A stretch of 64,000 bases of DNA, from IMG/VR virus record IMGVR_UViG_3300045996_002337, positions 124,001 to 188,000 of that record. One strand, written 5' to 3'. Below are positions 47,130 through 55,496 of this stretch, in pieces. A program made the position numbers and the translations under genes. The notes below the pieces were generated by a model. It was not told where the DNA came from. It saw only the letters and a list, made by a program, of their open reading frames with translations, and did not search any database. This stretch comes from a virus. How positions within the stretch are numbered: position 1 is the stretch's first letter; each line of letters starts with the position of its first letter.

Positions 47130-48620
47130 TTATGACAGTGTCACAGCATGACCCCAAAGCCCATCGATGTGATCTACGACAGCTACTGCGTCGTCCTCAT
47201 CGAGCGTGCGGCCAAGATACGGCTTGTACTTCAGGACAAGAGCGCGGTCGTCCTTAGGCGTTCCGATACCAGTAACCGCGATCTGCGGAACGTAGTTGAT
47301 TCGCTCCATGGACCGAGCCAGAGAATTACGGAGGTTTTGGTATCCCACATCGTCGTGAATCTCACTTACGAATGCGCTCGGATCTTCTTCTTCCTCGTCA
47401 TCTGGGTAATTCACCTTGACCGAGAACATCTTCATGTCTCGGATGACCTTCGGTGAAAGATACTGCGCCACGAAGCTGTCGTCGCGGTGCTCAAACGCTG
47501 CTTCCTTGACGGCATCCTGCCAACGCTTTCCAATTAGCTGGGGGAACCATTCACGGTCCTCATCCGTTGGATTTTCGCAGATGCGTTTCACGTCCATGAG
47601 AATGTTAAAGCCGAGGGCATACGGGTTAATGCCGCTGTACCAGCGCTTCGTGTACTCAGGTTGATAGATGACACCGCTGTGGTAGTTCAAGAACGAAATG
47701 AAGGCGTCAGGTGAAAGGAACCCCTTCTCCTCCAACCGGGTCATGATGTAGTAGTGTGTGAAGGTTGCAAAGCCTTCGTTCAGGTTCTTCGTCTGCCCCT
47801 GCGGGTAGAAGTATTGATTCACCTTGTACACGATCCGAAGAATTTCACGCTTCCACTGGGGCAGAGTAGACGAGTTCTTCATGATAAAGTAGAGAAGATT
47901 CTCTTCTTCCTCGATCTGGTCATCCTCATCATGATCAGAAAGGTCAACTTCCTTGAAGCTTGTTTTCTTCAAGATGATGTCCAGCTCACGCTGCTTAGCC
48001 TCTTCATCATCGAGCAGCTTCTTCAGTCGAGATTCCTCGCTCAACTTGGGCTGGTGCTTCCGCTTGAACTTGTCAACGCCGTGAGGGGCAATCGCGTGGG
48101 CAGCATCAAGAACTTCCTCGACCTCTTCCTCACCGTACCGGTCTTCGCATTGACGAATGTAATCGCGCGCGAAGATCATGTAGTCAACGATGGAGCCTGC
48201 ATTTGTCCACTGCTTGAAGCACTCGTTGTTCTTGAACACAGCGTTATGGCCGATGGCCGCGTGCGCAATCACCATCGTCTGCATGAGCATGTCGTTTTCC
48301 TCCATGAGGTACGAAATGCACGGGTTCGTGTTGATCACGATTTCATATGCAAGGCCTTGGTGGCCTTTCTCATAAGCGCGCGAGCTCTTGAGAAAGTCCT
48401 TACCAAAGGACCAGTGGTTGTAGTGGATCGGAAGACCGATTGAGCTGTACGCATCGAGCATCTGCTCAGCGGAGATGATTTCGATGGAGTTAGGGTAGAA
48501 GTCCACGCCGGGCTTCAGTTCCATCTCCTCCTCTGCAATCTTCTCAATCTCCTTATACATCCTCGCAATCAGATCTGGGGTCCAATCGGTACGTGATGTG
48601 ACATAGAGCGGTTCAGTCAT
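47130..48620 (-). CDS. spoVR: SpoVR family protein (YcgB-like)
   Basis: 496 residues, full family length. N-terminal VDFYPNSIEIISAEQMLDAY and IGLPIHYNHWSFGKDF, YEIVINTNPCISYLMEENDM, HAAIGHNAVFKNNECFK, and NEGFATFTHYYIMTRLEEKG, PEYTKRWYSGINPYALGFNI, all hallmarks of SpoVR/YcgB. Biochemical function unknown; in bacteria it is co-expressed with PrkA (YeaG) and YeaH in stationary phase and sporulation. Here it is the last gene of the trio, 4-nt overlap with the YeaH-like gene. Confidence 0.95.
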   Translation of the reverse strand: MTEPLYVTSRTDWTPDLIARMYKEIEKIAEEEMELKPGVDFYPNSIEIISAEQMLDAYSSIGLPIHYNHWSFGKDFLKSSRAYEKGHQGLAYEIVINTNPCISYLMEENDMLMQTMVIAHAAIGHNAVFKNNECFKQWTNAGSIVDYMIFARDYIRQCEDRYGEEEVEEVLDAAHAIAPHGVDKFKRKHQPKLSEESRLKKLLDDEEAKQRELDIILKKTSFKEVDLSDHDEDDQIEEEENLLYFIMKNSSTLPQWKREILRIVYKVNQYFYPQGQTKNLNEGFATFTHYYIMTRLEEKGFLSPDAFISFLNYHSGVIYQPEYTKRWYSGINPYALGFNILMDVKRICENPTDEDREWFPQLIGKRWQDAVKEAAFEHRDDSFVAQYLSPKVIRDMKMFSVKVNYPDDEEEEDPSAFVSEIHDDVGYQNLRNSLARSMERINYVPQIAVTGIGTPKDDRALVLKYKPYLGRTLDEDDAVAVVDHIDGLWGHAVTLS

Positions 48621-49978
48621 TTCTTACCTTTCTTCTTTCCATACAGCGACTTGAAGGCATCGAATACCTGCGCCTCATCAGCAATTTTAACACAAGCCAG
48701 CTTACGGTTAGTGTTAGAAATTGACATCATGACGTTCCACAGAGTGGGTGAACCGCCAAACGAAGCTGCAAAGTTTTGACCGACTTGAACATACACGGCA
48801 TGTCGCACCTTTGCGAGGAGGCCCTTAGTTTCAATTTCATCAATCACGTTTGCGTTATCATTGTCCCAGTTGTCACCGTCACCAGCATACGACAGGTAAA
48901 TGTTTGTCTGATTCGCATCATACCGTGACTTGATGATGTCATGCATCATTGCCCAGGCTGGTGAGACCGTCGTGCCACCACTCAAGCGCGTGGTGAAAAA
49001 CTCCTCTTCAGAGAGCTCGTGCGGCTCGTCAGTGTGAGCGATGAAGATCAGGTCAGTCGTCGGGTACTTACGCTTAATGAAGGCGTACTGTAGAGAGAAG
49101 AACTTGCGCGCCATCCGCTTCTTATCTTCATCCATCGACCCTGAAACGTCCATGATCATGCCAAGCACGGCGTCTGACGCCTTTACTTGAACCTTCTCAG
49201 ATTTACGGTAACGAAGATCAACATCCTCAAAAATCGGCATTGACGAGACCTTCTGCTTCAGCTCAGCGATGCGCAGCGCAACTTCCTGAACGCGAAGTGC
49301 CCATGCATCTACGCCTGCCTCATGCTCATGATCGTCGGCCATGAGCTCAGCCAGCTCAGCCTCAAGCTCAGCAAGTTCATCACGTGAGTCCTTTGTAAGA
49401 GCCAGTCGCCGCGCCTTTGAGTGCTTGAAGGACCGAATTACTGAAAGTTGCCCTGGGTTGCCGACCTTTTGGAAGCCTGCCCGTTGCATCTTGAATTCTG
49501 GCAGGTCCTTCTCGTGCGTTTCCTTCAGGTCTGGTAGTTCGCAGTCCTCAAAGAACACGTCAAAGAACTCAGAGCGCGAGATGTTGACGATGAAGTCATC
49601 TTCACCTTCTTCACCAGGGCCATTGCCGTTTCCACGACCACCTGATCCTCCGCTAGGGTTGATTGGAAATTCATCTCCCTTCAGCCAGTGATCGTTGCCA
49701 ATCAGGACGATTTCGCGCTCACCAATGTTTGGGTCGTAATGAAATGTCGGTTCGCTCAATGCGTGCCGCGCAACTTTAACCGGGTTCGTGTAGTTGCCGG
49801 CCCCCTGAGGGCCACCGGCTTTGCCCACGCCGCCAGCATCGATGTCTTCAGGCTTCGCATTCTTAATCGAATCCTTGACGCGCTTCAGCAACTTCTGTCG
49901 GTTATTCAGCGACTTTCCACGACCAGTCTTACGTCGATCGACGAAGATAAAGGTCGTGGAGGTAGGAGTGGTAGCCAT
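48617..49978 (-). CDS. yeaH: YeaH/DUF444 vWA-domain protein
   Basis: 453 residues. N-terminal IFVDRRKTGRGKSLNNRQKL and a Gly-rich linker (about 118-140, with GGSGGRGNGNGPGEEGED), DFIVNISRSEFFDVFFEDCE, then a von Willebrand A domain with the MIDAS start MIMDVSGSMDEDKKRMARKF, LIFIAHTDEPHELSEEEFF, TRLSGGTTVSPAW and YLSYAGDGDNWDNDN. DUF444 proteins are always found with PrkA-type kinases and are thought to be partners or substrates. Between prkA and spoVR. Confidence 0.95.
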   Translation of the reverse strand: MATTPTSTTFIFVDRRKTGRGKSLNNRQKLLKRVKDSIKNAKPEDIDAGGVGKAGGPQGAGNYTNPVKVARHALSEPTFHYDPNIGEREIVLIGNDHWLKGDEFPINPSGGSGGRGNGNGPGEEGEDDFIVNISRSEFFDVFFEDCELPDLKETHEKDLPEFKMQRAGFQKVGNPGQLSVIRSFKHSKARRLALTKDSRDELAELEAELAELMADDHEHEAGVDAWALRVQEVALRIAELKQKVSSMPIFEDVDLRYRKSEKVQVKASDAVLGMIMDVSGSMDEDKKRMARKFFSLQYAFIKRKYPTTDLIFIAHTDEPHELSEEEFFTTRLSGGTTVSPAWAMMHDIIKSRYDANQTNIYLSYAGDGDNWDNDNANVIDEIETKGLLAKVRHAVYVQVGQNFAASFGGSPTLWNVMMSISNTNRKLACVKIADEAQVFDAFKSLYGKKKGKK

Positions 49979-49998
49979 TCCTAACCTCCTTTAGTTAA

Positions 49999-51963
49999 TT
50001 ACGACGACTTACGGTTGTTGGAAAACCAATTGACCAAGATTTGAACTTGGTGTGGGGTGTAACCCTTTTCAACCATACGCTCAACAAAACCGCGGTGCTT
50101 CTCTTCGGTTTCCTTGTCTTGCTTTGGACCGAAGGCAATCACTGGCATGATTTGCTCAGTGGCAGCGAACATGCGCTTTTCGATGACCGTCTTGATCTTT
50201 TCGTACTGGTCCCAGCGAGGCGACTTGCCTTCGTTCTTCGCCTTGTGACGGAGAACATAGTGCACGATGTCATTGCGGAAGTCCTTCGCGTTTGTAATCG
50301 CGGCGGCCTTTTCAATTTCCTCAAGCTTCTGATTCAGCGTGTCGCGGTTGAGAAGCTGATGTGTTTCGGGATCACGGGTCTGTTCATCATCGATCCATGC
50401 TGCAGCGAACTGAACATAACGTTCGAACATGTTCTGACCGAACGAGCTGTACGACTCAAGGTAGGCGGTGCGCAGTTCTTTCTCGAGGAACTCGAAATAG
50501 CGCGGTTGCAGGTGCGACTTGATGAAGTCAACGTAGCGCGTGAACTTCTCTTCAGGGAGAGCCTCCTTCTTGATCGCCTCTTCGATGACATACATCAGGT
50601 CGATCGGGTTCGCTTGGAACTCCTCTGGACGAAGGTCAAAGACCGACGACAGAACCTTGAAGGCAAAACGGGTCGACATGCCGTTCATTCCTTCATCAAC
50701 GCCAGCTGCATCGCGATACTCTTCGTACGGCTTGGCGTTCGGCATCGTGTCCTTAACGTTCTCGCCGTTGTACACACGAAGCTTGGCGTAGATCGTCGAG
50801 TTTTCCGGTTCCTTGAGACGCGTCAGAATCATCCACTGCGCAAGCATCTTCAACGTGCCGGGGGCGATCGGTGCCTTGCTGAGGCTGGAGCCGCTCAGCA
50901 TCTTCTCGTAGATCTTGATCTCCTCGTTCACGCGCAGGCAGTACGGCACATCAACGATAAAGACGCGGTCCAAGAAAGCTTCGTTCGTCTTGTTGTTCTT
51001 GAACGCGAACCATTCAGATTCGTTCGAGTGGGCGCAGATGATGCCGGTGTAAGGCATCGCGGGGATGGCTTCCGTGCCGTTGTAGTTGTGTTCTTGCGTT
51101 GCCATCAGGAGCGGGTTAAGCGTCTTGATGTTCGCCTTGAACATTTCAGCGAAGTCCATCAGGCCTTGGTTCGTGCGGTTCAAGCCACCGCTGTACGAGT
51201 ACGAGTACGGGTGATTCTGCGGGAACTTCTCCAGCTTGCGCAGGTCTGTCTTGCCGATCAGGACCGAAACGTCTTGGTTGTTCTCATCGCCTGGCTCGAC
51301 CTTCATGACGCCGATTTGGCGATCCTTATTAGGCCACAGCTTTACGACCGAGAAGCGGGTGATGTCGCCACCGAATTCCTGCAGCTTTTGCTGAGCCCAG
51401 CCAGAGAGAACAGTTTGGCCGATCAGGTTGCGCGGAATGCCGATTTCATTGACGAGCGCCATGTGATCTGCATCGTACTTGTCGAACAGGCCGAGCGGGC
51501 TTTCAAAGACTGGCGAGGTGGCCAGCTCAGGGTCCTTTTCGCTTGCATCGTGCAGCACGTAGATGGGGTGCTTCTCCATCAGCGATTTCAGGCGTTCGAC
51601 GAGTGAGGACTTACCACCACCGACTGGACCCTTGAGGTACAGGATCTGCTTGGATTCTTCCAGGCCGGCCGACGCGTGGCGGAAGTAGGCGGCAATGCGT
51701 TCGATGGTGTCTTCCATGCCGTGGAAGTCGTCGAAGCCTTGGTAAAGGCGGACCTTCTTGTTCGAGTGAATGCGCGAAAGGCGCGGATCCTCAGAGGTGT
51801 CAACGATGCGTGCATCGCCAATTGCTGCAACCATGCGCTCTGCAGCGGTTGCGTAGGCCATCTGGTCCGTCTTGCAGAGGTCCAGATATTGATCGAGGGT
51901 TAGAACCTCGGGCTTGGAAAACTTCTTCTCGAAAGAAGCCTTGAGAGATGACAAGGTGCTCAT
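49999..51963 (-). CDS. prkA: PrkA-type serine protein kinase / AAA ATPase
   Basis: 654 residues, close to host YeaG/PrkA. AAA_PrkA domain with Walker A YLKGPVGGGKSSLVERL, FESPLGLFD, LFDKYDADHMALV, RTNQGLMDFAEMFKANIKTL, AMPYTGIICAHSNESEW, and the C-terminal kinase-like region with NDIVHYVLRHKAKNEGKSPR and PVIAFGPKQDKETEEKHRGF. Known PrkA proteins act in stress, carbon-starvation and sporulation programmes. First gene of the trio; a late-like TAAATA box lies 45 nt upstream. Confidence 0.96.
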   Translation of the reverse strand: MSTLSSLKASFEKKFSKPEVLTLDQYLDLCKTDQMAYATAAERMVAAIGDARIVDTSEDPRLSRIHSNKKVRLYQGFDDFHGMEDTIERIAAYFRHASAGLEESKQILYLKGPVGGGKSSLVERLKSLMEKHPIYVLHDASEKDPELATSPVFESPLGLFDKYDADHMALVNEIGIPRNLIGQTVLSGWAQQKLQEFGGDITRFSVVKLWPNKDRQIGVMKVEPGDENNQDVSVLIGKTDLRKLEKFPQNHPYSYSYSGGLNRTNQGLMDFAEMFKANIKTLNPLLMATQEHNYNGTEAIPAMPYTGIICAHSNESEWFAFKNNKTNEAFLDRVFIVDVPYCLRVNEEIKIYEKMLSGSSLSKAPIAPGTLKMLAQWMILTRLKEPENSTIYAKLRVYNGENVKDTMPNAKPYEEYRDAAGVDEGMNGMSTRFAFKVLSSVFDLRPEEFQANPIDLMYVIEEAIKKEALPEEKFTRYVDFIKSHLQPRYFEFLEKELRTAYLESYSSFGQNMFERYVQFAAAWIDDEQTRDPETHQLLNRDTLNQKLEEIEKAAAITNAKDFRNDIVHYVLRHKAKNEGKSPRWDQYEKIKTVIEKRMFAATEQIMPVIAFGPKQDKETEEKHRGFVERMVEKGYTPHQVQILVNWFSNNRKSS

Positions 51964-52007
51964 TAGAATCCCCTTTAAAAATGGGTTGACGAGTCTGCTA
52001 TTTGCGG

Positions 52008-52014
52008 TATTTAG
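52008..52014 (-). promoter_or_regulatory. late-type box CTAAATA before prkA
   Basis: Minus-strand CTAAATA, 45 nt before the prkA ATG. The spacer also holds TTAAAGGGGATT with the ribosome binding site. Weaker match than CATAAATA. Confidence 0.4.
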
Positions 52015-52031
52015 AGAGTAATGGAAAGCGT

Positions 52032-52451
52032 TTAGGTTTGCTCGCCCTCCGAAACATGGTCAAGATGGAACATTTGTCCATGAACGACGGCGCTCGTTTC
52101 AATGACGAGGTTGCGGTAAAGAATTTTCTTCGCGATCAACTTGGCGCCAGCCTTGACCGCAAGAGTACCCTCAACTCGAATTACATCACACACGAGGTTG
52201 CCGGTGATGATGACGTTTGTGACAGTGACGTCTAGCGCCCGGTCAAAAGATGGAGCACTCAGCTTGCCATTGACAACCAGGGTGGTTTTAGTATCCACCT
52301 TACCATCCTCGGCAGGGATCGTTGAGATAACCTGCGCTGCGACTTCTCCGTCGATAACGAAGGTGCCGTTACGGGCGAGCGTGATGTCACCAGTAATTTT
52401 GGTACCAGCGCCAATCAGCGAATCAAAACCGCGGGGGCGAAAAATGCTCAT
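52032..52451 (-). CDS. bactofilin-like protein
   Basis: 139 residues. SLIGAGTKITGDITLARNGT, FVIDGEVAAQV, TTLVVNGKLSAPS, VTNVIITGNLVCDVIRVEGT, LAVKAGAKLIAKKILYRNLV, then a short polar tail. This is the repeating GxxxxGxI pattern of the bactofilin (DUF583) beta-helix, a bacterial cytoskeletal polymer former. Rare in phages; may form a filament or scaffold. ATGA overlap with DHFR. Confidence 0.82.
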   Translation of the reverse strand: MSIFRPRGFDSLIGAGTKITGDITLARNGTFVIDGEVAAQVISTIPAEDGKVDTKTTLVVNGKLSAPSFDRALDVTVTNVIITGNLVCDVIRVEGTLAVKAGAKLIAKKILYRNLVIETSAVVHGQMFHLDHVSEGEQT

Positions 52452-53011
52452 CGTGCTCTCTTCAAAGTAATAAACGTAAAGTGGATGCCGTCATCAGTTT
52501 GTTGACGGTCGCTCATTTCGGTAAGATACCATTTTACACCAATTTTCGCCTGTTGGAGGACAAATAGCTTCCAGGCGCTCAGGTCGAAGGGCAAAATAAC
52601 ATCGCCACCAGAGTTTTCATCGACGAGTGTCAAGTAAATTTCATCGACCATCTTCAGCTCCAACGCCTGCGCATAGACGTTGGCGCCACCAATGAGCCAG
52701 ACATCTGGTGCGGTGCGCCCAAGGCATGCCTGTGATGCCTGAACCCAATCGAAACTGGAGATGATGTCGATCTTGTCACCTGACTTCCCGCGAATTTCAC
52801 CGTAAGGTTTCCGAGTCATCACGATGTTTCGACGGTTTGGGAGACCATTTGGTCTCCCGAGAGATTCGAAGGTGTTCCATCCCATGACAACTGTGCCGCC
52901 AGTCGTGAGCTCCTTGAACCGTGCCATGTCCCCGGGAATCTTCCACGGCAGACGACCATCTTTCCAACCAATCGCGTTGCCGCGATCGACCGCCACGATC
53001 ATCTTCAGCAT
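52448..53011 (-). CDS. folA: dihydrofolate reductase
   Basis: 187 residues. MIVAVDRGNAIGWKDGRLPW, DMARFKELTTGGTVVMGWNT, SLGRPNGLPNRRNIVMTRKP, and VWLIGGANVYAQAL, the DHFR pattern including the acid residue used for hydride transfer (DMARFKE). Regenerates tetrahydrofolate for ThyA. Small 20-residue insertion before the C-terminus. Confidence 0.96.
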   Translation of the reverse strand: MLKMIVAVDRGNAIGWKDGRLPWKIPGDMARFKELTTGGTVVMGWNTFESLGRPNGLPNRRNIVMTRKPYGEIRGKSGDKIDIISSFDWVQASQACLGRTAPDVWLIGGANVYAQALELKMVDEIYLTLVDENSGGDVILPFDLSAWKLFVLQQAKIGVKWYLTEMSDRQQTDDGIHFTFITLKRAR

Positions 53012-53268
53012 TCGATAAGCTCCTTTAGATTTTCAACCGGTGGGATGGGGCCACGTGAAAAACGGCTGTAGAAAAGATCAGTGCACGACTTTGGGCCGAT
53101 GTAATCATAGTTGACGTAGTAGTCTGGTACTGGAAGTTCTCGATCTTTCATCGCTTCCATGCTATATTTCAGCGCCTCAGCTTCAGTTCTGAACGTCAAG
53201 TATCCGCTGATTCTTGAACCCCAGCCCCGCTCATATTCAACACGCTCTATAACGTAAACAATCTTCAC
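53005..53268 (-). CDS. hypothetical protein (87 aa)
   Basis: GTG start at 53268 overlapping the HD gene stop (GTGA) with GGAAC upstream. Not recognised; charged alpha/beta protein (FRTEAEALKYSMEAMKDREL). Confidence 0.6.
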   Translation of the reverse strand: MKIVYVIERVEYERGWGSRISGYLTFRTEAEALKYSMEAMKDRELPVPDYYVNYDYIGPKSCTDLFYSRFSRGPIPPVENLKELIEC

Positions 53269-53942
53269 GGTTGTTCCAATGTTTCCTGCTTTGGCTCATA
53301 TGCGTTCATGATGTGCTCAATCAGCTGCAATTGGTTGATCAGTTGCAACTTGATGTTCTCGAACACGCCTTCTTGGTCAGGGAACCGACGACGGGCAAGC
53401 TTGATACGGTGCAGGAACTCTTCGACGGTTTCTTTGATGTAGCGCTCAAGGCGAGCTGGCTTGAACACACCAAACATCGTTGCAACGTTGTTTGCGCGGT
53501 CACCCGCTTTCACGACCGCGGTGTCTTCATCCGCGAAGATGGTATCAAGGCTGTAATCTGGGTTCTTGATGCCCATGATTTCCTTAGACAGCTTGCGAAC
53601 TTTTTCGGCGATCTGATCACCCCAAAGCTGCGAAACTTCTTCAAGCGAGACGTAGTGCTTTTGCTTCGTTTCTTTATCAGTGCGCGGGTCTTCAACTGCG
53701 TCGTGAAGGAACACGAGGATATAAACCGTCACCGGGTTGCGGATGTGCCGGTGCAAGGTGCGAAGGTCGTGAAAGATGCTCAACTGGTGGATGAACTCCG
53801 GTTCACCGCCGTTGCGCAGTCCGTCGTGGTGGGCTGCGCCATATTCCATGGCTTCGAGGACCTTGAAATAACGGTGATCAGACTCCGCCATTCCAAGAAG
53901 CCAGTAGCGGGCGGCGATCATCAGCTTTTCGTATTTGGTCAT
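53265..53942 (-). CDS. HD-domain (p)ppGpp-hydrolase-like protein
   Basis: 225 residues; ATG 53942 lies 6 bp from TATAAT. HD pattern: AAHHDGLRNGGEPEFIHQL (SpoT-type H..R..GEP.I.H), LVFLHDAVEDPRTD (HD with ED), and AVVKAGDRANNVATM (D-R-x-N-N, as in KLADRLHN). These match the hydrolase half of RelA/SpoT and Mesh1. No synthetase domain. It may remove (p)ppGpp made by the starving host; related HD enzymes also act on other nucleotides, so substrate is inferred. Confidence 0.82.
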   Translation of the reverse strand: MTKYEKLMIAARYWLLGMAESDHRYFKVLEAMEYGAAHHDGLRNGGEPEFIHQLSIFHDLRTLHRHIRNPVTVYILVFLHDAVEDPRTDKETKQKHYVSLEEVSQLWGDQIAEKVRKLSKEIMGIKNPDYSLDTIFADEDTAVVKAGDRANNVATMFGVFKPARLERYIKETVEEFLHRIKLARRRFPDQEGVFENIKLQLINQLQLIEHIMNAYEPKQETLEQP

Positions 53943-53948
53943 AAGTTT

Positions 53949-53954
53949 ATTATA
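53949..53954 (-). promoter_or_regulatory. TATAAT box 6 bp before HD-domain ATG
   Basis: Minus-strand TATAAT, AAACTT, ATG. No TGTACA at -35. Confidence 0.52.
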
Positions 53955-53968
53955 ACACAAAAGCGCGA

Positions 53969-54763
53969 TTAGCCCTGAACGATTGGCGCACCTTTAAACA
54001 GCGCCGCTACACCATCAGGTTGCTTAGACAGCCAGATGTCAAGCTGATCGATAAATGATCGTTCGACAGGTCCAGTTGGCCGGTGCTTTTCCGGAATCTT
54101 CGCGAGTTGATCTTCAGTCAGCATGCGTTCTTCGCGAACCCGGCGAGCGAACGTGCCGCGCTTGAAGAAATACGGATAGTCGTTGAAGTTGATCCCCACC
54201 TTGAAAAGCATCTCCTGCATCTCAGGTCCGCTCTTGTGCTGCAGTTCCTTGTGCGAGAACATAGATTGGGCCGCCATGGAGATGGCGTTCTTCGTTGCAT
54301 CCTGCTGGCGCCAAAGCACGCAGTTGTAGGCCTCAACGAGGTTAGGAACCACGAAGGCCCGAGCATCGAAGATTGGAAGCTGATCGGCCTTCTCAGGCAG
54401 GTGGAACTCGAGCTGCTTGTTGAAGTACGCGGTGGCGTAGGAAGCGCACAGCGACTCCATCTTCTGGATGCGCCCGTTGAACGGGTAGTCAGCGCTGGAG
54501 AACGAGTCCTCGTAGAAAACGAGGGTGATTTCATCCGACTGAGTGTAACCAACGATGGAACCCATGCGGTCAACCAGCGCCTTCATCGTCTCCACCATGA
54601 GGGCGCTCAGCCGTGTATCATATGGCCGCTTGAGCCCCTTGGTGAAGGTGTGAAAGGACTTGCCATCCAGTCGCACGATCAGCGGTTGTCCCTTGAATGC
54701 TTTTCGCGAGGTCGTAACGGCCTCGTAAGATTTCATCCGATCACCTAGGTCGTCCATGCTCAT
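53969..54763 (-). CDS. Thg1-like tRNA 5'-nucleotidyltransferase
   Basis: 264 residues; ATG 54763 chosen because GGAG sits 5 nt upstream and it overlaps the lipoprotein stop. Thg1 pattern: LIVRLDGKSFHTFTKGLKRP (metal-binding Asp), VDRMGSIVGYTQSDEITLVF (second Asp pair), PYFFKRGTFARR, and QDATKNAISMAAQSMFSHKE. Thg1-like proteins add nucleotides to the 5' end of tRNA in the 3'-5' direction, repairing truncated 5' ends. Fits Rnl1 and KptA as a tRNA-maintenance set. Confidence 0.93.
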   Translation of the reverse strand: MSMDDLGDRMKSYEAVTTSRKAFKGQPLIVRLDGKSFHTFTKGLKRPYDTRLSALMVETMKALVDRMGSIVGYTQSDEITLVFYEDSFSSADYPFNGRIQKMESLCASYATAYFNKQLEFHLPEKADQLPIFDARAFVVPNLVEAYNCVLWRQQDATKNAISMAAQSMFSHKELQHKSGPEMQEMLFKVGINFNDYPYFFKRGTFARRVREERMLTEDQLAKIPEKHRPTGPVERSFIDQLDIWLSKQPDGVAALFKGAPIVQG

Positions 54764-55005
54764 TTCTCCACTCCACATTTAATGCCCACTGCGGCGATTC
54801 CGGCAGTGCCATTCCATTCATTTCTGATTTTTGGGGCCAATCCACCACCTTCAGATACTAGGTAAACGTAGCCGTCGTAGCAAACTTCATTAAGATTGAT
54901 AACAGGCCTGGCAGCCGCCACCTTTGTTACCAGGTGCGCATCTTCATTTTTCTGACCACACGCCACTAGCATCAGAGCTGCAACCACAGAAATTACGCGT
55001 TTCAT
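54760..55005 (-). CDS. small lipoprotein (81 aa)
   Basis: Start at ATG 55005: MKRVISVVAALMLVACGQ, with lipobox VAC-G (Cys 16) and a 65-residue periplasmic part with two Cys (CYDG, CGVEK). Unknown. 4-nt overlaps on both sides. Confidence 0.72.
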   Translation of the reverse strand: MKRVISVVAALMLVACGQKNEDAHLVTKVAAARPVINLNEVCYDGYVYLVSEGGGLAPKIRNEWNGTAGIAAVGIKCGVEK

Positions 55006-55496
55006 GATTTCACTTGCTTGATAAGTTGAACCAACTCCATGATCAACCACACCTTTGGTGCAAACCAGACCAAGAGAAATTCCTTGAGGTGGGCCATCGT
55101 GATGATGAAACCCACAGTCATTCCGAGAAGGCCCGTGGCTACTGCAAAAATTCGTTGGCCGGCCCACTGATCAGCGAAATCGTTCTCGGCATTTTGCACG
55201 TTCTTGAAGCCGTATCGATAGGCAATCATAAAGAACCCGATGAAGAACGCAAGACCAAGAAGAATCAGCCCAGTGTTGTAAGCGCGACCGAAGGCCACGT
55301 ACTGGAAGGCGATTTCAGGGATTTCCTGCGCAACGGCTTTGCCACCTTCGACAGCGAAGTCGGTTGCCTTCGAGACGGCAGACCCGACTGAAGCAAAGAT
55401 AGCATCGGCCCGACCGAGGAGCTCAGCCTGCATTGGGGAGAGACCCGAAGCCGGGGCAGAGGCGGCAACAGCCGCGGCGGCAGCTACGTCAGACAT
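55002..55496 (-). CDS. multi-TM membrane protein (164 aa)
   Basis: Ala/Ser-rich N-terminus, amphipathic middle, then TM segments at about 73-93 (TGLILLGLAFFIGFFMIAYR), 114-134 (IFAVATGLLGMTVGFIITMA) and 139-158 (FLLVWFAPKVWLIMELVQLI). Not recognised; possible holin or envelope protein. Start overlaps the upstream stop (TGATG). Confidence 0.68.
   Translation of the reverse strand: MSDVAAAAAVAASAPASGLSPMQAELLGRADAIFASVGSAVSKATDFAVEGGKAVAQEIPEIAFQYVAFGRAYNTGLILLGLAFFIGFFMIAYRYGFKNVQNAENDFADQWAGQRIFAVATGLLGMTVGFIITMAHLKEFLLVWFAPKVWLIMELVQLIKQVKS

Noticed and set aside
50750-50780. TGTACA words inside coding regions (also near 47805, 42820, 27209) as promoters
   Set aside because: No TATAAT-type box at 16-17 bp and no gene start follows.
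50041-51606. 521-codon plus-strand open frame
   Set aside because: Exact shadow of prkA; residues are Arg/Val/Leu-biased with no family pattern, and prkA is unmistakable on the other strand.
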